The position numbers and the translations under genes are program-made. Positions 9,091 to 20,709 of a stretch of 64,000 nt of DNA are shown one piece after another. Numbering within the stretch: the stretch's first letter is position 1; each line of letters opens with the position of its first letter. The DNA is from Lactobacillus gasseri ATCC 33323 = JCM 1131 (GTDB lineage Bacteria > Bacillota > Bacilli > Lactobacillales > Lactobacillaceae). The stretch lies in NCBI RefSeq assembly GCF_000014425.1, contig NC_008530.1, forward strand, positions 1,488,001 to 1,552,000, written 5' to 3'. The notes under the pieces are model-generated. The model saw only the letters and a program-made list of their open reading frames with translations. It was not told the origin of the DNA and did no database searches.

Positions 9091-9108
9091 TAAGAGGAGT
9101 TTCTAGAA

Positions 9109-9495
9109 ATGAAAAACACTAAAAAGTTAAGTATTTTTGCTACAATTATTTTATTTTTCACTTTCAGTCTAGCTGGCTGTCAAAATAATCAAGAAAAAGC
9201 TAAGCCAAAAACTGACCAAATTACGGTTACTTACACACTAAAAGATAATAAAAAGGCTTTTGCTAATAAAAAGGTTCATCTTAAAAAGAATTCTACTGTA
9301 GCTACTGGTCTTAAAAAGACCTGGAAAATAAAGAGTCAAAAAGAATTTATCACTGCTATTGATGGTAAAAGTCAAAATCCCCAAAAGAAGATCTACTGGA
9401 CTTATACGGTAAATGGCAAAATGGTAAACAAAAGTGCCTACCAACAAAAGCTTAAGAACAAGGATAAGGTAGTCTTCACTCGGAGTAAGTATTAA
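9109..9495 (+). CDS. DUF4430 lipoprotein, probable cobalamin-uptake accessory
   Basis: A 128-residue lipoprotein: Lys-rich start, hydrophobic segment and lipobox LAGC with the lipidated Cys at about residue 24. The mature part resembles DUF4430, the fold shared with the C-terminal domain of transcobalamin-type binders (the stretch YWTYTVNGK is typical). It lies 18 bases after rtpR and overlaps the next gene by one base. The likely role is surface capture of cobalamin for the adjacent CbrT-like transporter. The domain call is from motif similarity; ligand binding is inferred from context. Confidence 0.75.
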   Translation: MKNTKKLSIFATIILFFTFSLAGCQNNQEKAKPKTDQITVTYTLKDNKKAFANKKVHLKKNSTVATGLKKTWKIKSQKEFITAIDGKSQNPQKKIYWTYTVNGKMVNKSAYQQKLKNKDKVVFTRSKY

Positions 9496-10016
9496 TGGCT
9501 ACCGAAGAACTAGCTGGAACTAAGAGGCTCGCGCTCTTAGGCGTTCTGACCGCCTTATGCGTTGTTTTGAGAATTTTCAAAATTATTCCGGTTCCTAATG
9601 TTCAACCTGTTACGACGATTATTATGCTTACTACTCTTTTTGTAAGTGGAGGGATGGGATTTGCCCTAGCTATCTTAACCATGATTATTTCTAATATTTT
9701 TCTTGGCTTTGGCATTTGGACAATTCCGCAAATTCTTGCTTACGGTGGTTGCGTTTTAACAATTCTGCTATTTAAAAAGCTAACTCCCCTAACGAAATGG
9801 TTCTGGCTGCAATTAGCTCTGGTCGCATTTTTAGGAATTGAATATGGTATTTTAGTAGATTTAGGAATGACGATTTTCGGTGGTTTACCAGCCTTTATTG
9901 CATACTGGGCAGGTAGTATTTTATTTGATACCTATCATGCAATCGGCAATGTTGTTTTTTACTTACTTCTATATAAACCTATCTCCTTAGCACTGCAGCA
10001 CTTCTTTGAGGATTAA
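9495..10016 (+). CDS. ECF transporter S component, CbrT-like (cobalamin)
   Basis: A 173-residue, roughly six-helix S component. The N-terminal helix carries the Ala/Leu-rich EcfT-docking motif (LALLGVLTALCVVLRIF). It lies between a DUF4430 lipoprotein and a corrinoid adenosyltransferase in the operon of a B12-dependent reductase, the same neighbourhood as the cobalamin/cobinamide transporter CbrT of L. delbrueckii. It has no A or T gene beside it, so it would borrow a shared ECF module. The family is clear; the substrate is assigned from context. Confidence 0.8.
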   Translation: MATEELAGTKRLALLGVLTALCVVLRIFKIIPVPNVQPVTTIIMLTTLFVSGGMGFALAILTMIISNIFLGFGIWTIPQILAYGGCVLTILLFKKLTPLTKWFWLQLALVAFLGIEYGILVDLGMTIFGGLPAFIAYWAGSILFDTYHAIGNVVFYLLLYKPISLALQHFFED

Positions 10017-10018
10017 AT

Positions 10019-10555
10019 ATGACACTTAAAATTTATACTAAAGTTGGCGACCAAGGTAAAACTAAACAAGTTAGTGGCAAGATGGTGCCAAAATATGATT
10101 TACAAATTGAAACTCTGGGCAATCTTGATGAACTTCAATCTTACTTAGGCGTAGTAATCGCTAACTTATCAGATAATTGCCAGGTTCTAAAAGATGAATT
10201 ACAAAAAAGGCAAAAAGAACTCTATCAGTTCCAAGCTGATATTGTCGTTAGACGACACCAAGAAATTACTCCAGATAAGGTCAAAGAATTAGAAAATAGA
10301 ATTGATAAGATTACACGGCAATATCCTAGGATTCCAGCTTTTATCCTTCCTGGTGGCTCAACCACCGCTGCCAATTTGCAGTATAGCCGCACATTGGCAC
10401 GGCGCGCTGAACGTTCACTAGTTGAACTAAATGATAAAAAGCAGCCAATTTCGCCTTTTAATCTGGAATATATTAATCGTCTATCTGACTATCTCTTCAC
10501 GCTAGCTCGCTACGCTAATGTCTTAGATGGATATCAAGAAGTCAAAAGCAAATAA
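10019..10555 (+). CDS. Corrinoid adenosyltransferase, PduO type
   Basis: A 178-residue ATP:co(I)rrinoid adenosyltransferase that makes the adenosylcobalamin required by RtpR. Family motifs are visible: IYTKVGDQGKT at the N-terminus (ATP binding), and FILPGGSTTAANLQYSRTLARRAER at about 110-135, including the Arg residues of the active site. The start is 2 bases after the preceding stop. It closes the rtpR operon and is followed by a strong hairpin that merges with the left end of an insertion element. Confidence 0.92.
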   Translation: MTLKIYTKVGDQGKTKQVSGKMVPKYDLQIETLGNLDELQSYLGVVIANLSDNCQVLKDELQKRQKELYQFQADIVVRRHQEITPDKVKELENRIDKITRQYPRIPAFILPGGSTTAANLQYSRTLARRAERSLVELNDKKQPISPFNLEYINRLSDYLFTLARYANVLDGYQEVKSK

Positions 10556-10583
10556 AAATGAACTCCGTTAGAATAATGATATA

Positions 10584-10647
10584 GTCCTACTTTAGTAGAC
10601 AGTACAAATATATAAAGTTGTACTATCTATGAAAGTAGGACTTTTTT
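10584..10647 (+). terminator. Long hairpin terminator straddling the IS left end
   Basis: GTCCTACTTT (10584-10593) pairs with AAAGTAGGAC (10632-10641). The adjoining AGTAGACAGTACAA (10594-10607) pairs imperfectly with 10619-10630. T residues follow at 10642-10647. It probably terminates the rtpR operon and shields the element from read-through. The inner arm is the IS terminal repeat. Confidence 0.7.
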
Positions 10648-10649
10648 GT

Positions 10650-11357
10650 ATGTCTAGAAAAAGTAAATTTAGTTATGAAATCAAACTTAAAGCAATTAAA
10701 AAATATTTAAATGGTGAAGCATCCGTGCTTTCAATTGCGAAACTTATAGGAGCTGATGAATCTACACTTCGACATTGGATACATGCATTCAAAGCTCAAG
10801 GTCCAGAAGCTTTAAAACCACATAACAATAATCAGAGATATAGTAAAGAGTTCAAATTAAAGTGTGTGGCTGCCTATTTAACTGGTAAAGGATCATATAA
10901 TTCACTTACACATAAATTTTGTCTACGAAGTTCTAATCAATTAAAGCAATGGGTTATCAAGTATAATAGTCATCAAGAACTTAAGGATTACAATCCTGCT
11001 CCGGAGGCTTACATGACTAAGATAAAAAAGACAACTCTAGAAGAACGTAAACAAATAGTTGAATACTGTAAGGATCATGAATGGAATTATAAAGAAGCTG
11101 CACTTAAATTTGGCTGTAGTTATGCTCAAGTATATAACTGGTCTAAGAAATATAGAGAGCAAGGGTTTAAGAGCTTAGAAGACAGACGTGGCCGTCATTT
11201 AAAAGTCACTAAACTATCTGAAACTCAAAGACTAAAGCGTGAAGTCGAGCAGCTTAAAAGAGAAAATAAGCTCAAAGACCAACAGATAGCCTTCTTAAAA
11301 AAAGTGAAGGAATTAGAAAGGATGTGTTTATTGGACAACCAAAGCAAAGACAAATAG
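10650..11357 (+). CDS. IS3-family transposase OrfA (HTH protein)
   Basis: About 235 residues with three successive helix-turn-helix modules of the InsE/HTH_28 kind, each ending in a Trp-containing recognition helix (roughly residues 10-50, 60-105 and 130-180). A Lys/Glu-rich coiled coil follows (about 190-225), as expected of OrfA in the IS150 group. The frame is open from 10629; ATG at 10650 is favoured because it begins with the family-like MSRKSKFSYE, but the ribosome-binding site is weak in either case. It appears intact, while the partner orfB is not. Confidence 0.75.
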   Translation: MSRKSKFSYEIKLKAIKKYLNGEASVLSIAKLIGADESTLRHWIHAFKAQGPEALKPHNNNQRYSKEFKLKCVAAYLTGKGSYNSLTHKFCLRSSNQLKQWVIKYNSHQELKDYNPAPEAYMTKIKKTTLEERKQIVEYCKDHEWNYKEAALKFGCSYAQVYNWSKKYREQGFKSLEDRRGRHLKVTKLSETQRLKREVEQLKRENKLKDQQIAFLKKVKELERMCLLDNQSKDK

Positions 11358-12209
11358 CACTTAAACAAAAGCAGCGATACTCTCTTTATAGCTTGATTAA
11401 AGAATGTCATCAGGAATATTTGAATGGATGTGTAAACAAGCTCATGTTGCCCGTTCAGCCTACTACAAATGGCTTAATCATAAGCCAAGTAAGCGTGAAG
11501 AGCGAGATCAAAAGATTCTTAAACGCATTAAAGAAATAGCTAAGAGTAACAACAGCCTTTTTGGATCCCCTAAGATGACTATGGCCTTAAATAAGGAACT
11601 AGCGGATTGTGAAGGTAAAATATATCGAAGAACTGTAGCTCGTTATGTGTGTTAACGGCATCTATACTAGTAAGCCAAGATTTCATAAAACATATCACTA
11701 TAAAGCATCTAGACCTGAAGAAACTTCCGCAAATATATTACATAGAGACTTTAATGCCAATAAGCCTAATGAAAAATGGTGTACTGATATTACTGAAGAA
11801 AAGATTCCTGGAACAAGTCAAAAGATTTATCTCTGCACTATATTTGATCTTTATGACAGATTTCCTGCAAGAGCTAAAAGAACATGGTATGTCACAATCA
11901 ATGTCGAGAGTAAGCCGCTGTATTAATAATGGACCAATGGAAGGTTGGCAAGGTTTAATCAAAGAAATGAGAGTTGTTCTTTATCCTAATGTAAATAGTT
12001 ATGAAGATATGGAAGAAGCTTTTAAAGCAACTATTGAATACTATATTAATTATGACCCTCAAGAACGTTTCAATGGTAAAACTACAGGCCAAGTAAGACG
12101 AGAAGCTAAGGACAATCCAGAAAATATAATTTCATATCCAATAAAGCAAGATAAGAGATATAAAAACTTTTGGAAGAAGATCGATGAAAAGAAAAATCAG
12201 CTCGCATAA
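11324..12209 (+). pseudogene. IS3-family transposase OrfB, broken
   Basis: OrfB-like sequence is spread over three frames. Residues typical of its start run from 11324, then the reading moves to the frame of 11404 (CKQAHVARSAYYKW). A second shift near 11640 leads to NEKWCTDITEE with the first catalytic Asp. A third change near 11865 jumps from DLYDRF directly to HGMSQSMSRVSRC, so about 60-70 residues of the DDE core, including the second Asp, are missing. The C-terminal part (GPMEG to the stop at 12209) remains open. At least two frameshifts and one internal deletion are needed to explain this. Confidence 0.85.
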
Positions 12210-12223
12210 TAGCGAGCTGATTA
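12195..12223. repeat. Hairpin at the 3' end of the transposase remnant
   Basis: AATCAGCTCGC and GCGAGCTGATT form an 11-bp inverted repeat with a 6-base loop that contains the stop codon region. There is no T-run, so it is a weak terminator at best. Confidence 0.5.
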
Positions 12224-12295
12224 AGCTAATTAATTTATATATTTTAACTGTCTACTTGACACGGTACGGATCATACTGAGCCAGGGGCTTTTGAA

Positions 12296-13111
12296 TTAAA
12301 TTACAAATTTCTTAAGTGCTTTTGCAATACCATTATGATCATTATCATCTGTAACAAAATCAGCTTTTTCTTTAATATCTTCAATTGCATTACCCATCGC
12401 AATTTTCTTAAAGCTGGGATTTTCAAACATCGAGACATCATTACCTTGATCACCAAAGACCATGACGTCTTCTGGACTAATCTTTAACCGCTCTGCTAGG
12501 TTCATCAAGGCATTGCCCTTTGAAGCTCCAATGCCATTTAATTCAATACAATTATCTAAGCTGCGAACAATATCGTAAGATTCAAAGGCCCAGTAAGGAA
12601 TAGAATTCCAAAGTTTTTCAATTTGATCGCTACCTTTTGGACAAGTAAAGCCTACTTTATTGAAGGTAAAATCTTGCGGAATCTCTTTTCGTTCACGAAC
12701 TCTAATTTCATTATCAGTCAAAGCTGCATTAATTTGCATTTGCACTGACAGATCGCGGTCTAAGGTCCAGAAACGTTCAGTCGTTTCAAAGTGCAAGTTC
12801 ACATGGGCAAGACGTTGCAGACGAAGCATTACTTCAAAATCACGATAGTCCATCTCCTGACTCATTAAAACTTTTCCAGACAAGTCTTGAACAACAGCAC
12901 CGTTAAAAACGACTGCGTATTCTTTTGATCCTTCAAGTCCCAACTGCGTTTCAAATGGCATCACGCCAGAAAGAGGACGTCCTGAAGCAAGAACCACTTT
13001 AATCCCCATACCATGCGCTACTTGCAAAGTTCTTAAAGTCTCAGGTGAAATTGCGTTACCACTATTGAGCAAAGTTCCGTCTAAGTCTACTGCAACTAAT
13101 TTAATCGCCAT
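12296..13111 (-). CDS. Cof-type HAD-superfamily phosphatase
   Basis: A 271-residue cytosolic haloacid dehalogenase-type hydrolase of the Cof/YidA subfamily (type IIB cap). Motif I is DLDGTLL at residues 9-15, motif II ASGRP is near 43, Lys of motif III lies in the IGASKG region, and motif IV is FGDQGNDVSMF near 220. Such enzymes dephosphorylate sugar phosphates or flavin precursors; the substrate cannot be read from sequence. It is the last gene of a short minus-strand pair with the small membrane protein upstream. Confidence 0.9.
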   Translation of the reverse strand: MAIKLVAVDLDGTLLNSGNAISPETLRTLQVAHGMGIKVVLASGRPLSGVMPFETQLGLEGSKEYAVVFNGAVVQDLSGKVLMSQEMDYRDFEVMLRLQRLAHVNLHFETTERFWTLDRDLSVQMQINAALTDNEIRVRERKEIPQDFTFNKVGFTCPKGSDQIEKLWNSIPYWAFESYDIVRSLDNCIELNGIGASKGNALMNLAERLKISPEDVMVFGDQGNDVSMFENPSFKKIAMGNAIEDIKEKADFVTDDNDHNGIAKALKKFVI

Positions 13112-13119
13112 ACATACTC

Positions 13120-13329
13120 CTATCTACCAAATATTAAATAGAAAATTACATTTAACAACAATCCTAGCAGGGCGTAGCAAGCAGCCGCTTCCACTTTGAT
13201 TTTCTCTTTCTTTACTAAATATACCAAACTAGCAATAAACCCTATTAAAGGAAAAACAACATAAAAAATCATTGCCCATTCAGTAATTCCATTAATATCT
13301 GTATTTAAATGATGAACAAGATTCTTCAT
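13120..13329 (-). CDS. Small two-helix membrane protein, unknown function
   Basis: A 69-residue protein with two hydrophobic segments (about 18-40 and 47-68) joined by a Lys/Glu-rich loop. The frame is open to 13362, but ATG at 13329 is preceded by GGAGGAG and starts after the terminator of the upstream operon. I do not recognise a family. It lies 8 bases before the HAD gene and is probably co-transcribed with it. Confidence 0.65.
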   Translation of the reverse strand: MKNLVHHLNTDINGITEWAMIFYVVFPLIGFIASLVYLVKKEKIKVEAAACYALLGLLLNVIFYLIFGR

Positions 13330-13342
13330 TTTTCTCCTCCTA

Positions 13343-13380
13343 CAAAAAATAGAGACTAACAAATTATTAGTCTCTATTTT
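13343..13380 (-). terminator. Terminator of the pcrA-dagK operon
   Basis: On the minus strand AATAGAGACTAA pairs with TTAGTCTCTATT and is followed by six T. It lies 4 bases past the dagK stop codon. Confidence 0.85.
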
Positions 13381-13383
13381 ATA

Positions 13384-14292
13384 TTAACCAACATAAAATT
13401 CAATATGCTGCTTCAGATTTTCAAAATCAATTGGTAGATGACCACCAATTTCACCATCTAAATTAACGGGAATTGGTTCTTTGTCTTTACTGTCATCTAG
13501 TAATTCTACTTTTAAGTATCTAGTCTTAGTATAGATAATTTGCGGATCATTAACATGATTTCCATTTAAGGCCATCGCCATTAACCGTAAAACATCTACT
13601 GGATTTGCAGTTTTAACCACGATTAATTGGAACAAACCATCGGATAATTGTGCATCAGGCATAATACGCTCAAAACCACCGATTGAATTAGTCATTCCCA
13701 AAAGAAACATTGATAAGTTTCCTTCATAGACACCATCATCATAGGTTAAACGCATCTTGTTACTGCTTATTTTTGGTAACATTTCTGCTCCCTTTAAGAG
13801 GTATGCACTATAGCCTAATACCGACTTCACTTCTGAAGGGACGCCATAAGTTAATTCAGTCAATGAACCACTAGCCGCAATGTTCATAAAATATTGCTTA
13901 CCAGCACGTCCAATGTCCATCTTTTGCGTTTTACCTGTCAAAATCACTTTAGCGGCATCGACTAAATTATCTCTTGGAATTTTTAAAGCTCGAGCAAAAT
14001 CATTCGTTGTTCCTGCTGGAATAACAGCTAGTCTAGGTCTTTTTTCTAGGGGAGCCACACCATTAACTACTTCGTTAATCGTTCCGTCTCCACCAGCACC
14101 TACTATCAAATCAAAACCAGCTAGGGCGCATCTTTTTGCTTCATTTTGAGCAGACAAAGGTTCTGGCGTAGTTCTAAAGGCACTAGCTTCAAACCCAGCC
14201 TGTTCTAATACGTTTAAAATATCTGCAACATTTTGAAGCATTTGCTCGTGACCTGATACAGGATTATAAATTAATCTTGCTTTTTTCGTCAT
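13384..14292 (-). CDS. dagK: Diacylglycerol kinase, DagK/YegS type
   Basis: A 302-residue soluble lipid kinase that phosphorylates diacylglycerol, recycling lipid left over from lipoteichoic acid synthesis. The N-terminal catalytic domain (about 1-130) has the NPVSG motif at residues 10-14 and the nucleotide-binding GGDGTINEVVNG at about 67-78. The C-terminal beta-sandwich domain follows with VNLDGE near 277. It is the last gene of the pcrA-ligA-camS-gatCAB-dagK cluster, an order conserved in Lactobacillales, 23 bases after gatB. Confidence 0.93.
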   Translation of the reverse strand: MTKKARLIYNPVSGHEQMLQNVADILNVLEQAGFEASAFRTTPEPLSAQNEAKRCALAGFDLIVGAGGDGTINEVVNGVAPLEKRPRLAVIPAGTTNDFARALKIPRDNLVDAAKVILTGKTQKMDIGRAGKQYFMNIAASGSLTELTYGVPSEVKSVLGYSAYLLKGAEMLPKISSNKMRLTYDDGVYEGNLSMFLLGMTNSIGGFERIMPDAQLSDGLFQLIVVKTANPVDVLRLMAMALNGNHVNDPQIIYTKTRYLKVELLDDSKDKEPIPVNLDGEIGGHLPIDFENLKQHIEFYVG

Positions 14293-14315
14293 CGCCTTTC
14301 GCCTCCCTAAAATGA

Positions 14316-15746
14316 TTAACGGCTTTGAAGTTCCTTATTAAGCAATTGATTAACAACCTTAGGGTTAGCCTTACCACGAGTTTGCTTCATGATTTGACCA
14401 ACTAAGAATCCAATTGCACGATCCTTACCATTCTTGAAGTCTTCAACAGATTGTGGGTTATCATCAACAACCTTAGTTACCATTGGCCCAAGAACAGAAA
14501 CATCTGATAATTGAACCATACCCTTATCTTCAACATATTTCTTAGGATCAGTTCCATTTTCAATAGATTCCTTGAAGACTTTCTTAGCAATCTTGGATGA
14601 AATAGTTCCATCTTTGATCATCTTGATCATTTCAGCTAAGTGCTCTGGAGTTAATTTAATATCTGCAATACCAACTTGGTTTTCATTCAAGTAACCATTA
14701 ACTTGAGTATTCAACCAGTTAGCAGCTAAAGTTGGATCAGCACCAGCAGCTACTGCAGCATCGTAGAAATCACTTGATTCCTTAGTTTGCAAAATAACGT
14801 CAGCATCGTATTCCTTAATGCCATATTCTTTAACGTAGCGCTTGCGACGTTCAAATGGTGATTCAGGTAAACTTTCTGCAATTTCATCGATCCAGCTTTG
14901 CTTAATGTGGTAAGGTGCAATATCTGGTTCTGGGAAGTAACGGTAATCTGCATCGCCTTCCTTAACACGCTCTAAGACAGTCTTACCAGTAGCTTCATCA
15001 AAACGACGAGTGGAAAGTTGAACTCTACCACCAGAAAGAAGTACTTGTTGTTGACGCTTCTCTTCATAAGCAAGAGAACGACGAACGTGGTCAAATGAGT
15101 TCAAGTTCTTCATTTCAACCTTAGTACCAAGCTTTTCTTGACCAGCAGGACGGATAGAAATGTTGGTATCAACACGCATTGAACCTTCTTCCATCTTAAC
15201 GTCAGATGCACCAGTAAATTGAACGATCTGACGTAATTTAGTCAAGTATGCGTAAGCTTCTTCTGGATCTTCCATATCAGGTTCAGAAACAACTTCAAGA
15301 AGTGGAACACCCTGACGGTTTAAGTCAACGTATGAATAACCATTAGCTCCGTGAGTGTTCTTACCAGCATCTTCTTCGATGTGCATTTCGTGAATACCAA
15401 TGCGCTTCTTCTTGCCGCGAACTTCAACTTCAATGTAACCATCGCGAGCAAGTGGTTGGAAGAACTGAGTAATTTGGTAAGCCTTAGGGTTATCTGGGTA
15501 GAAGTAGTTCTTACGGTCAAAATGAGTTACAGGCAAAATATGTGAATGAGTTGCCAAGGCAACCATGATACCAAGACGATAAACATCTTTATTCAAACGA
15601 GGTAAGACACCAGGCATTGCCCAGTCAATAACATTAGTTTCAGTGTTTGCTTCAGCACCATAAGTAACTGGTGATGGAGAAAAAATCTTACTCTTTGTTT
15701 TTAATTCGAAGTGGACTTCTAGACCAATAGTCGATTTAAAATTCAT
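14316..15746 (-). CDS. gatB: Asp-tRNA(Asn)/Glu-tRNA(Gln) amidotransferase subunit B
   Basis: A 476-residue GatB. It binds and phosphorylates mischarged Glu-tRNA(Gln) or Asp-tRNA(Asn) for amidation by GatA. It begins with the family signature [19 protein letters not shown], has the cradle-domain block [11 protein letters not shown]-like ([18 protein letters not shown]) near residue 145, and ends with the helical YqeY-like tail domain (about 330-476). It is 3 bases downstream of gatA in the gatCAB operon. Confidence 0.97.
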   Translation of the reverse strand: MNFKSTIGLEVHFELKTKSKIFSPSPVTYGAEANTETNVIDWAMPGVLPRLNKDVYRLGIMVALATHSHILPVTHFDRKNYFYPDNPKAYQITQFFQPLARDGYIEVEVRGKKKRIGIHEMHIEEDAGKNTHGANGYSYVDLNRQGVPLLEVVSEPDMEDPEEAYAYLTKLRQIVQFTGASDVKMEEGSMRVDTNISIRPAGQEKLGTKVEMKNLNSFDHVRRSLAYEEKRQQQVLLSGGRVQLSTRRFDEATGKTVLERVKEGDADYRYFPEPDIAPYHIKQSWIDEIAESLPESPFERRKRYVKEYGIKEYDADVILQTKESSDFYDAAVAAGADPTLAANWLNTQVNGYLNENQVGIADIKLTPEHLAEMIKMIKDGTISSKIAKKVFKESIENGTDPKKYVEDKGMVQLSDVSVLGPMVTKVVDDNPQSVEDFKNGKDRAIGFLVGQIMKQTRGKANPKVVNQLLNKELQSR

Positions 15747-15749
15747 TAA

Positions 15750-17189
15750 TTAATCCTCCATTCCTGTAGGTGTTTTTTCGTAGAATTTGTTATTACGTTC
15801 AATGAAATCAGCAACCTTAAATACAGTACCTTCATCAAAACGTTTAGCCATAATTTGAAGACCAGCAGGCATTCCATCAACTAAACCTGCAGGTACGCTA
15901 GCTGCTGGGATACCAGCTAAGTTAGCTGAAATGGTTAAGATATCGTTGTTGTACATCTTAATTGGGTCTGAAATTTCTTCACCAATACCAAATGCTGGTT
16001 CAGTAGTAGTTGGTCCAACAATAACATCATTTTCTTCAAAAATTTTCTCAAAGTCACGGCAAATTAATGTTCTAACTTGAGCAGCCTTCTTGAAGAATTC
16101 GTCATATGCACCTGCTGATAAAGCAAATGAACCTAGCATAATACGACGCTTAACTTCGTCGCCAAAACCTTCACTTCTAGATTTAACGTAAACGTCTAAT
16201 AAGTTCTTCGTATCCTTTGCACGGTAGCCATAACGAATACCATCGTATCTTTGAAGGTTTGAAGAAGCTTCACTAGAGGCAACAATGTAGTAAGTAGGAA
16301 CAACATACTTAGTATGTGGCAAAGAAACTTCGTTAATAACTGCACCAGCGTCCTTCAAAACATCAATTTGCTTTTGGATAGCATCACGCATTTCGCCGTC
16401 AACAGCATCCATGTATTCCTTAGGAACAGCTACGCGTAAACCTTTAACGTCTTGACCTAGGAAGCTAGTAAAATCAGGTACTTCTTTTTCTGAAACAGTT
16501 GCGTCATGTTCATCAGGACCAGCAATTACGTTTAATACCTCTGCTGAATCCTTAACACGTTTACTCATAACACCGATTTGGTCTAATGAAGAACCAAAGG
16601 CGATCAAGCCCCAACGTGATACGCGACCATAAGTTGGTTTAATACCAAAAATACCGTTAAAAGCAGCTGGTTGACGAATAGAACCACCAGTATCAGAACC
16701 AAGAGCTGCTACAACTTCACCACTAGCAACTGCAGCTGCAGAACCACCAGATGAACCACCAGGAACTTTTTCTAAGTCCCATGGATTACGAGTTGCACCG
16801 TAGTAAGAATGTTCAGTAGATGAACCCATTGCAAATTCATCCATGTTAGTCTTACCAACAAAAGTTGCTTGAGCCTTCTTTAACTTGCTAATTACAGTTG
16901 CATCATAAACTGGCATGTAATTGCAAAGAATATGACTAGCTGCAGTAGTCTTCATACCATTAGTAATGATATTGTCCTTGATTGCAATTGGGATACCAGC
17001 CAATTTATTTTTAGCAAAATCTAAATTTTCTGCTGGCTTTGCATCATCGTCAACAGTAATCCAGGCATTAATCTTTTTGTCTGTTTCTTTAATATTTTTA
17101 ACTGTTTCCTTAGCTAAGTCTTCAGCTGTTATTTCGCCATCTTGTAATTTTTTATTTAATGAGTCAATGTTTTCATTTAAGTAATTCAT
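15750..17189 (-). CDS. gatA: Asp-tRNA(Asn)/Glu-tRNA(Gln) amidotransferase subunit A
   Basis: A 479-residue amidase-signature enzyme that releases ammonia from glutamine for GatB. The Ser-cisSer-Lys triad is visible: Lys in PIAIKDN near residue 70, and the Gly/Ser-rich block [15 protein letters not shown] at about 143-157, with the nucleophile in [10 protein letters not shown] at about 167-176. The start codon overlaps the gatC stop by one base. Together with gatC and gatB it encodes the indirect pathway for Gln-tRNA (and possibly Asn-tRNA) formation. Confidence 0.97.
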   Translation of the reverse strand: MNYLNENIDSLNKKLQDGEITAEDLAKETVKNIKETDKKINAWITVDDDAKPAENLDFAKNKLAGIPIAIKDNIITNGMKTTAASHILCNYMPVYDATVISKLKKAQATFVGKTNMDEFAMGSSTEHSYYGATRNPWDLEKVPGGSSGGSAAAVASGEVVAALGSDTGGSIRQPAAFNGIFGIKPTYGRVSRWGLIAFGSSLDQIGVMSKRVKDSAEVLNVIAGPDEHDATVSEKEVPDFTSFLGQDVKGLRVAVPKEYMDAVDGEMRDAIQKQIDVLKDAGAVINEVSLPHTKYVVPTYYIVASSEASSNLQRYDGIRYGYRAKDTKNLLDVYVKSRSEGFGDEVKRRIMLGSFALSAGAYDEFFKKAAQVRTLICRDFEKIFEENDVIVGPTTTEPAFGIGEEISDPIKMYNNDILTISANLAGIPAASVPAGLVDGMPAGLQIMAKRFDEGTVFKVADFIERNNKFYEKTPTGMED

Positions 17190-17491
17190 TATTCATTATC
17201 ATCCTTATCAATAATTACTGGCACCTTAATGAAGCCATCAGCTTTTTCAGGAACATTCTTCATTAATTCTGCGCGACTTTTCCAATGTTCAGGCTTGTCT
17301 TCTCTAAAATCAGTCTCTCGATCAACAACTTGAACAGTTTCAGGAACTCCTTCAGTATCAACTTCAGCTAATTGATGTGCCATATTGATAATGTCACCCA
17401 TTTGTTCAGTAAACTTATCAATTTCGTCTTCACCAAACTCAAGTCGAGATAGTGTTGCAACGTGATTGATTTCATCTTTTGTAATTTTCAC
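17189..17491 (-). CDS. gatC: Asp-tRNA(Asn)/Glu-tRNA(Gln) amidotransferase subunit C
   Basis: A 100-residue GatC, the small belt subunit that stabilises GatA-GatB. It shows the family start [17 protein letters not shown] and the DTEGVPET block near residue 56. The frame is open to 17527, but the GTG at 17491 is preferred: AGGAGG lies 5 bases upstream and the family starts here. A longer version would run into the end of camS. Confidence 0.92.
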   Translation of the reverse strand: MKITKDEINHVATLSRLEFGEDEIDKFTEQMGDIINMAHQLAEVDTEGVPETVQVVDRETDFREDKPEHWKSRAELMKNVPEKADGFIKVPVIIDKDDNE

Positions 17492-17501
17492 CGTTTGCCT
17501 C

Positions 17502-18641
17502 CTATTCACCGCCAAAGACGTGGACATAATAACTATCGTCTGCGGAATTCTTAGCGATTAATGCCTGTGTATCATTAACAGAATTAATCTTAATTTCTAT
17601 TGGTGCATCTTTAGGTAAGTACTTCTTAGCAGCTGAGAGCACAAGTCGTGAGAAACTCTCGATCTGTGCATAGCCAAAGAATTGCGTAGTTACAGTAATG
17701 TTCATCTGCGTCAAGGTCTTATTTTGATAACGAACAGTTGCTGTTACCCCACTAATATTAGGGAAATATCCTTGAATAGCAGCCTTAAAATCACTAAATG
17801 AAGCTGCATCAGTAGAATTAATTGCTTTTTCACTTCCAACAGTCGGTAGCACTTGACTACGATTATTGACTGTTTTCCAATCATTTATTTTACTACTATT
17901 TGCATTAGCAATTCCATATGCAAAGTAATTTCCACCTACAAGGGAATCTTTACTGGTCTTACTAAATAGTCCAACTAGAATTGGGATATCCTTCAATCCC
18001 TTCTTTTTACGTAAGTAAGAAACTAGCTTGTTAGCTGCTTCCTTACCAAAAGTTTCCTGTTCTGCACGAGAAATATCCTTATGATATTGTGGACCATCTT
18101 TAACTTTTTGATAGTAATCAACTGAGTTAAGGGCTAAACCTACACTCATACCACCCATTTTGTAACTAGAATTAGATTTAGTCAAAAAATCTTGTTCCAA
18201 AATTTGGTCTAAAATGATCGGATTATACGAATCTTTTTTGGTACTCTTTTCTGCATTTAAACCATCTGCATTGCTCTTAGACTTTCTTCCTAGCCAATCG
18301 GTCGCATCTGCCACAGAAATTTTTTGCCCTTCTTGGAAGACATACTTACTACTTGAAAAAGTATTTTGAGATAAGTTTATTAATCCAGATTCTAAAGCAC
18401 GACCATCAACATTATTATCGCTAGTATTTTCAGTTGTACCTTCGATAGGACTAGTTACATATTCACCATCTTTTAAAAGAACATTATAACCATTCTTATT
18501 TGTACTAGTCGTTTGATAGCTCTTCTTCTTAGTTGTTGAAGTTGTGGGATTATTGGCAAGATCAGAATTTTTTAAATTGCCACATGCACTTAAACTCAAA
18601 CCAGTTGCTACTAGCAGTGCTATTTGCAAAAATCTTTTCAA
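17502..18641 (-). CDS. camS: CamS-family sex pheromone lipoprotein
   Basis: About 379 residues, a membrane-anchored lipoprotein of the CamS/YerH family. The signal peptide ends in the lipobox LSAC. In enterococci and staphylococci processing of the CamS signal peptide releases a pheromone heptapeptide; in lactobacilli the role is unknown. The frame is open to 18683, but TTG at 18641 is the likely start: AGAAGG lies 9 bases before it and the signal peptide then begins MKRFLQ. Position between ligA and gatC is the conserved location of this gene. A two-repeat extracellular domain fills the rest. Confidence 0.88.
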   Translation of the reverse strand: MKRFLQIALLVATGLSLSACGNLKNSDLANNPTTSTTKKKSYQTTSTNKNGYNVLLKDGEYVTSPIEGTTENTSDNNVDGRALESGLINLSQNTFSSSKYVFQEGQKISVADATDWLGRKSKSNADGLNAEKSTKKDSYNPIILDQILEQDFLTKSNSSYKMGGMSVGLALNSVDYYQKVKDGPQYHKDISRAEQETFGKEAANKLVSYLRKKKGLKDIPILVGLFSKTSKDSLVGGNYFAYGIANANSSKINDWKTVNNRSQVLPTVGSEKAINSTDAASFSDFKAAIQGYFPNISGVTATVRYQNKTLTQMNITVTTQFFGYAQIESFSRLVLSAAKKYLPKDAPIEIKINSVNDTQALIAKNSADDSYYVHVFGGE

Positions 18642-18663
18642 TTTATTTTTCCTTCTTAATTCT

Positions 18664-20685
<2,022 letters not shown>

Positions 20686-20709
20686 CTAAATCAAACTACT
20701 TTAATCTCA

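Larger units (their letters stand above)
10594..12261 (+). mobile_element. Degenerate IS3-family insertion sequence
   Basis: It carries an orfA-type helix-turn-helix gene and remnants of an orfB DDE transposase in the usual order. Terminal repeats are recognisable: AGTAGACAGT, two other bases, then AAATATATAAA at 10594-10616, matched in inverted orientation at about 12234-12256, where the right end continues to TGACA at 12261. The corresponding first five bases on the left are not conserved, so the exact left boundary is uncertain. No target duplication could be assigned. The transposase is broken, so the copy cannot move by itself. Confidence 0.8.

Noticed and set aside
10556-10600. Target-site duplication of the IS element
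   Set aside because: The left terminus is not conserved well enough to fix the boundary, and no convincing 3-4 bp direct repeat could be matched beyond 12261.
11649-12209. Independent 186-residue protein
   Set aside because: Only its C-terminal half is transposase-like; the first part is out of frame with the real OrfB sequence encoded at the same place.
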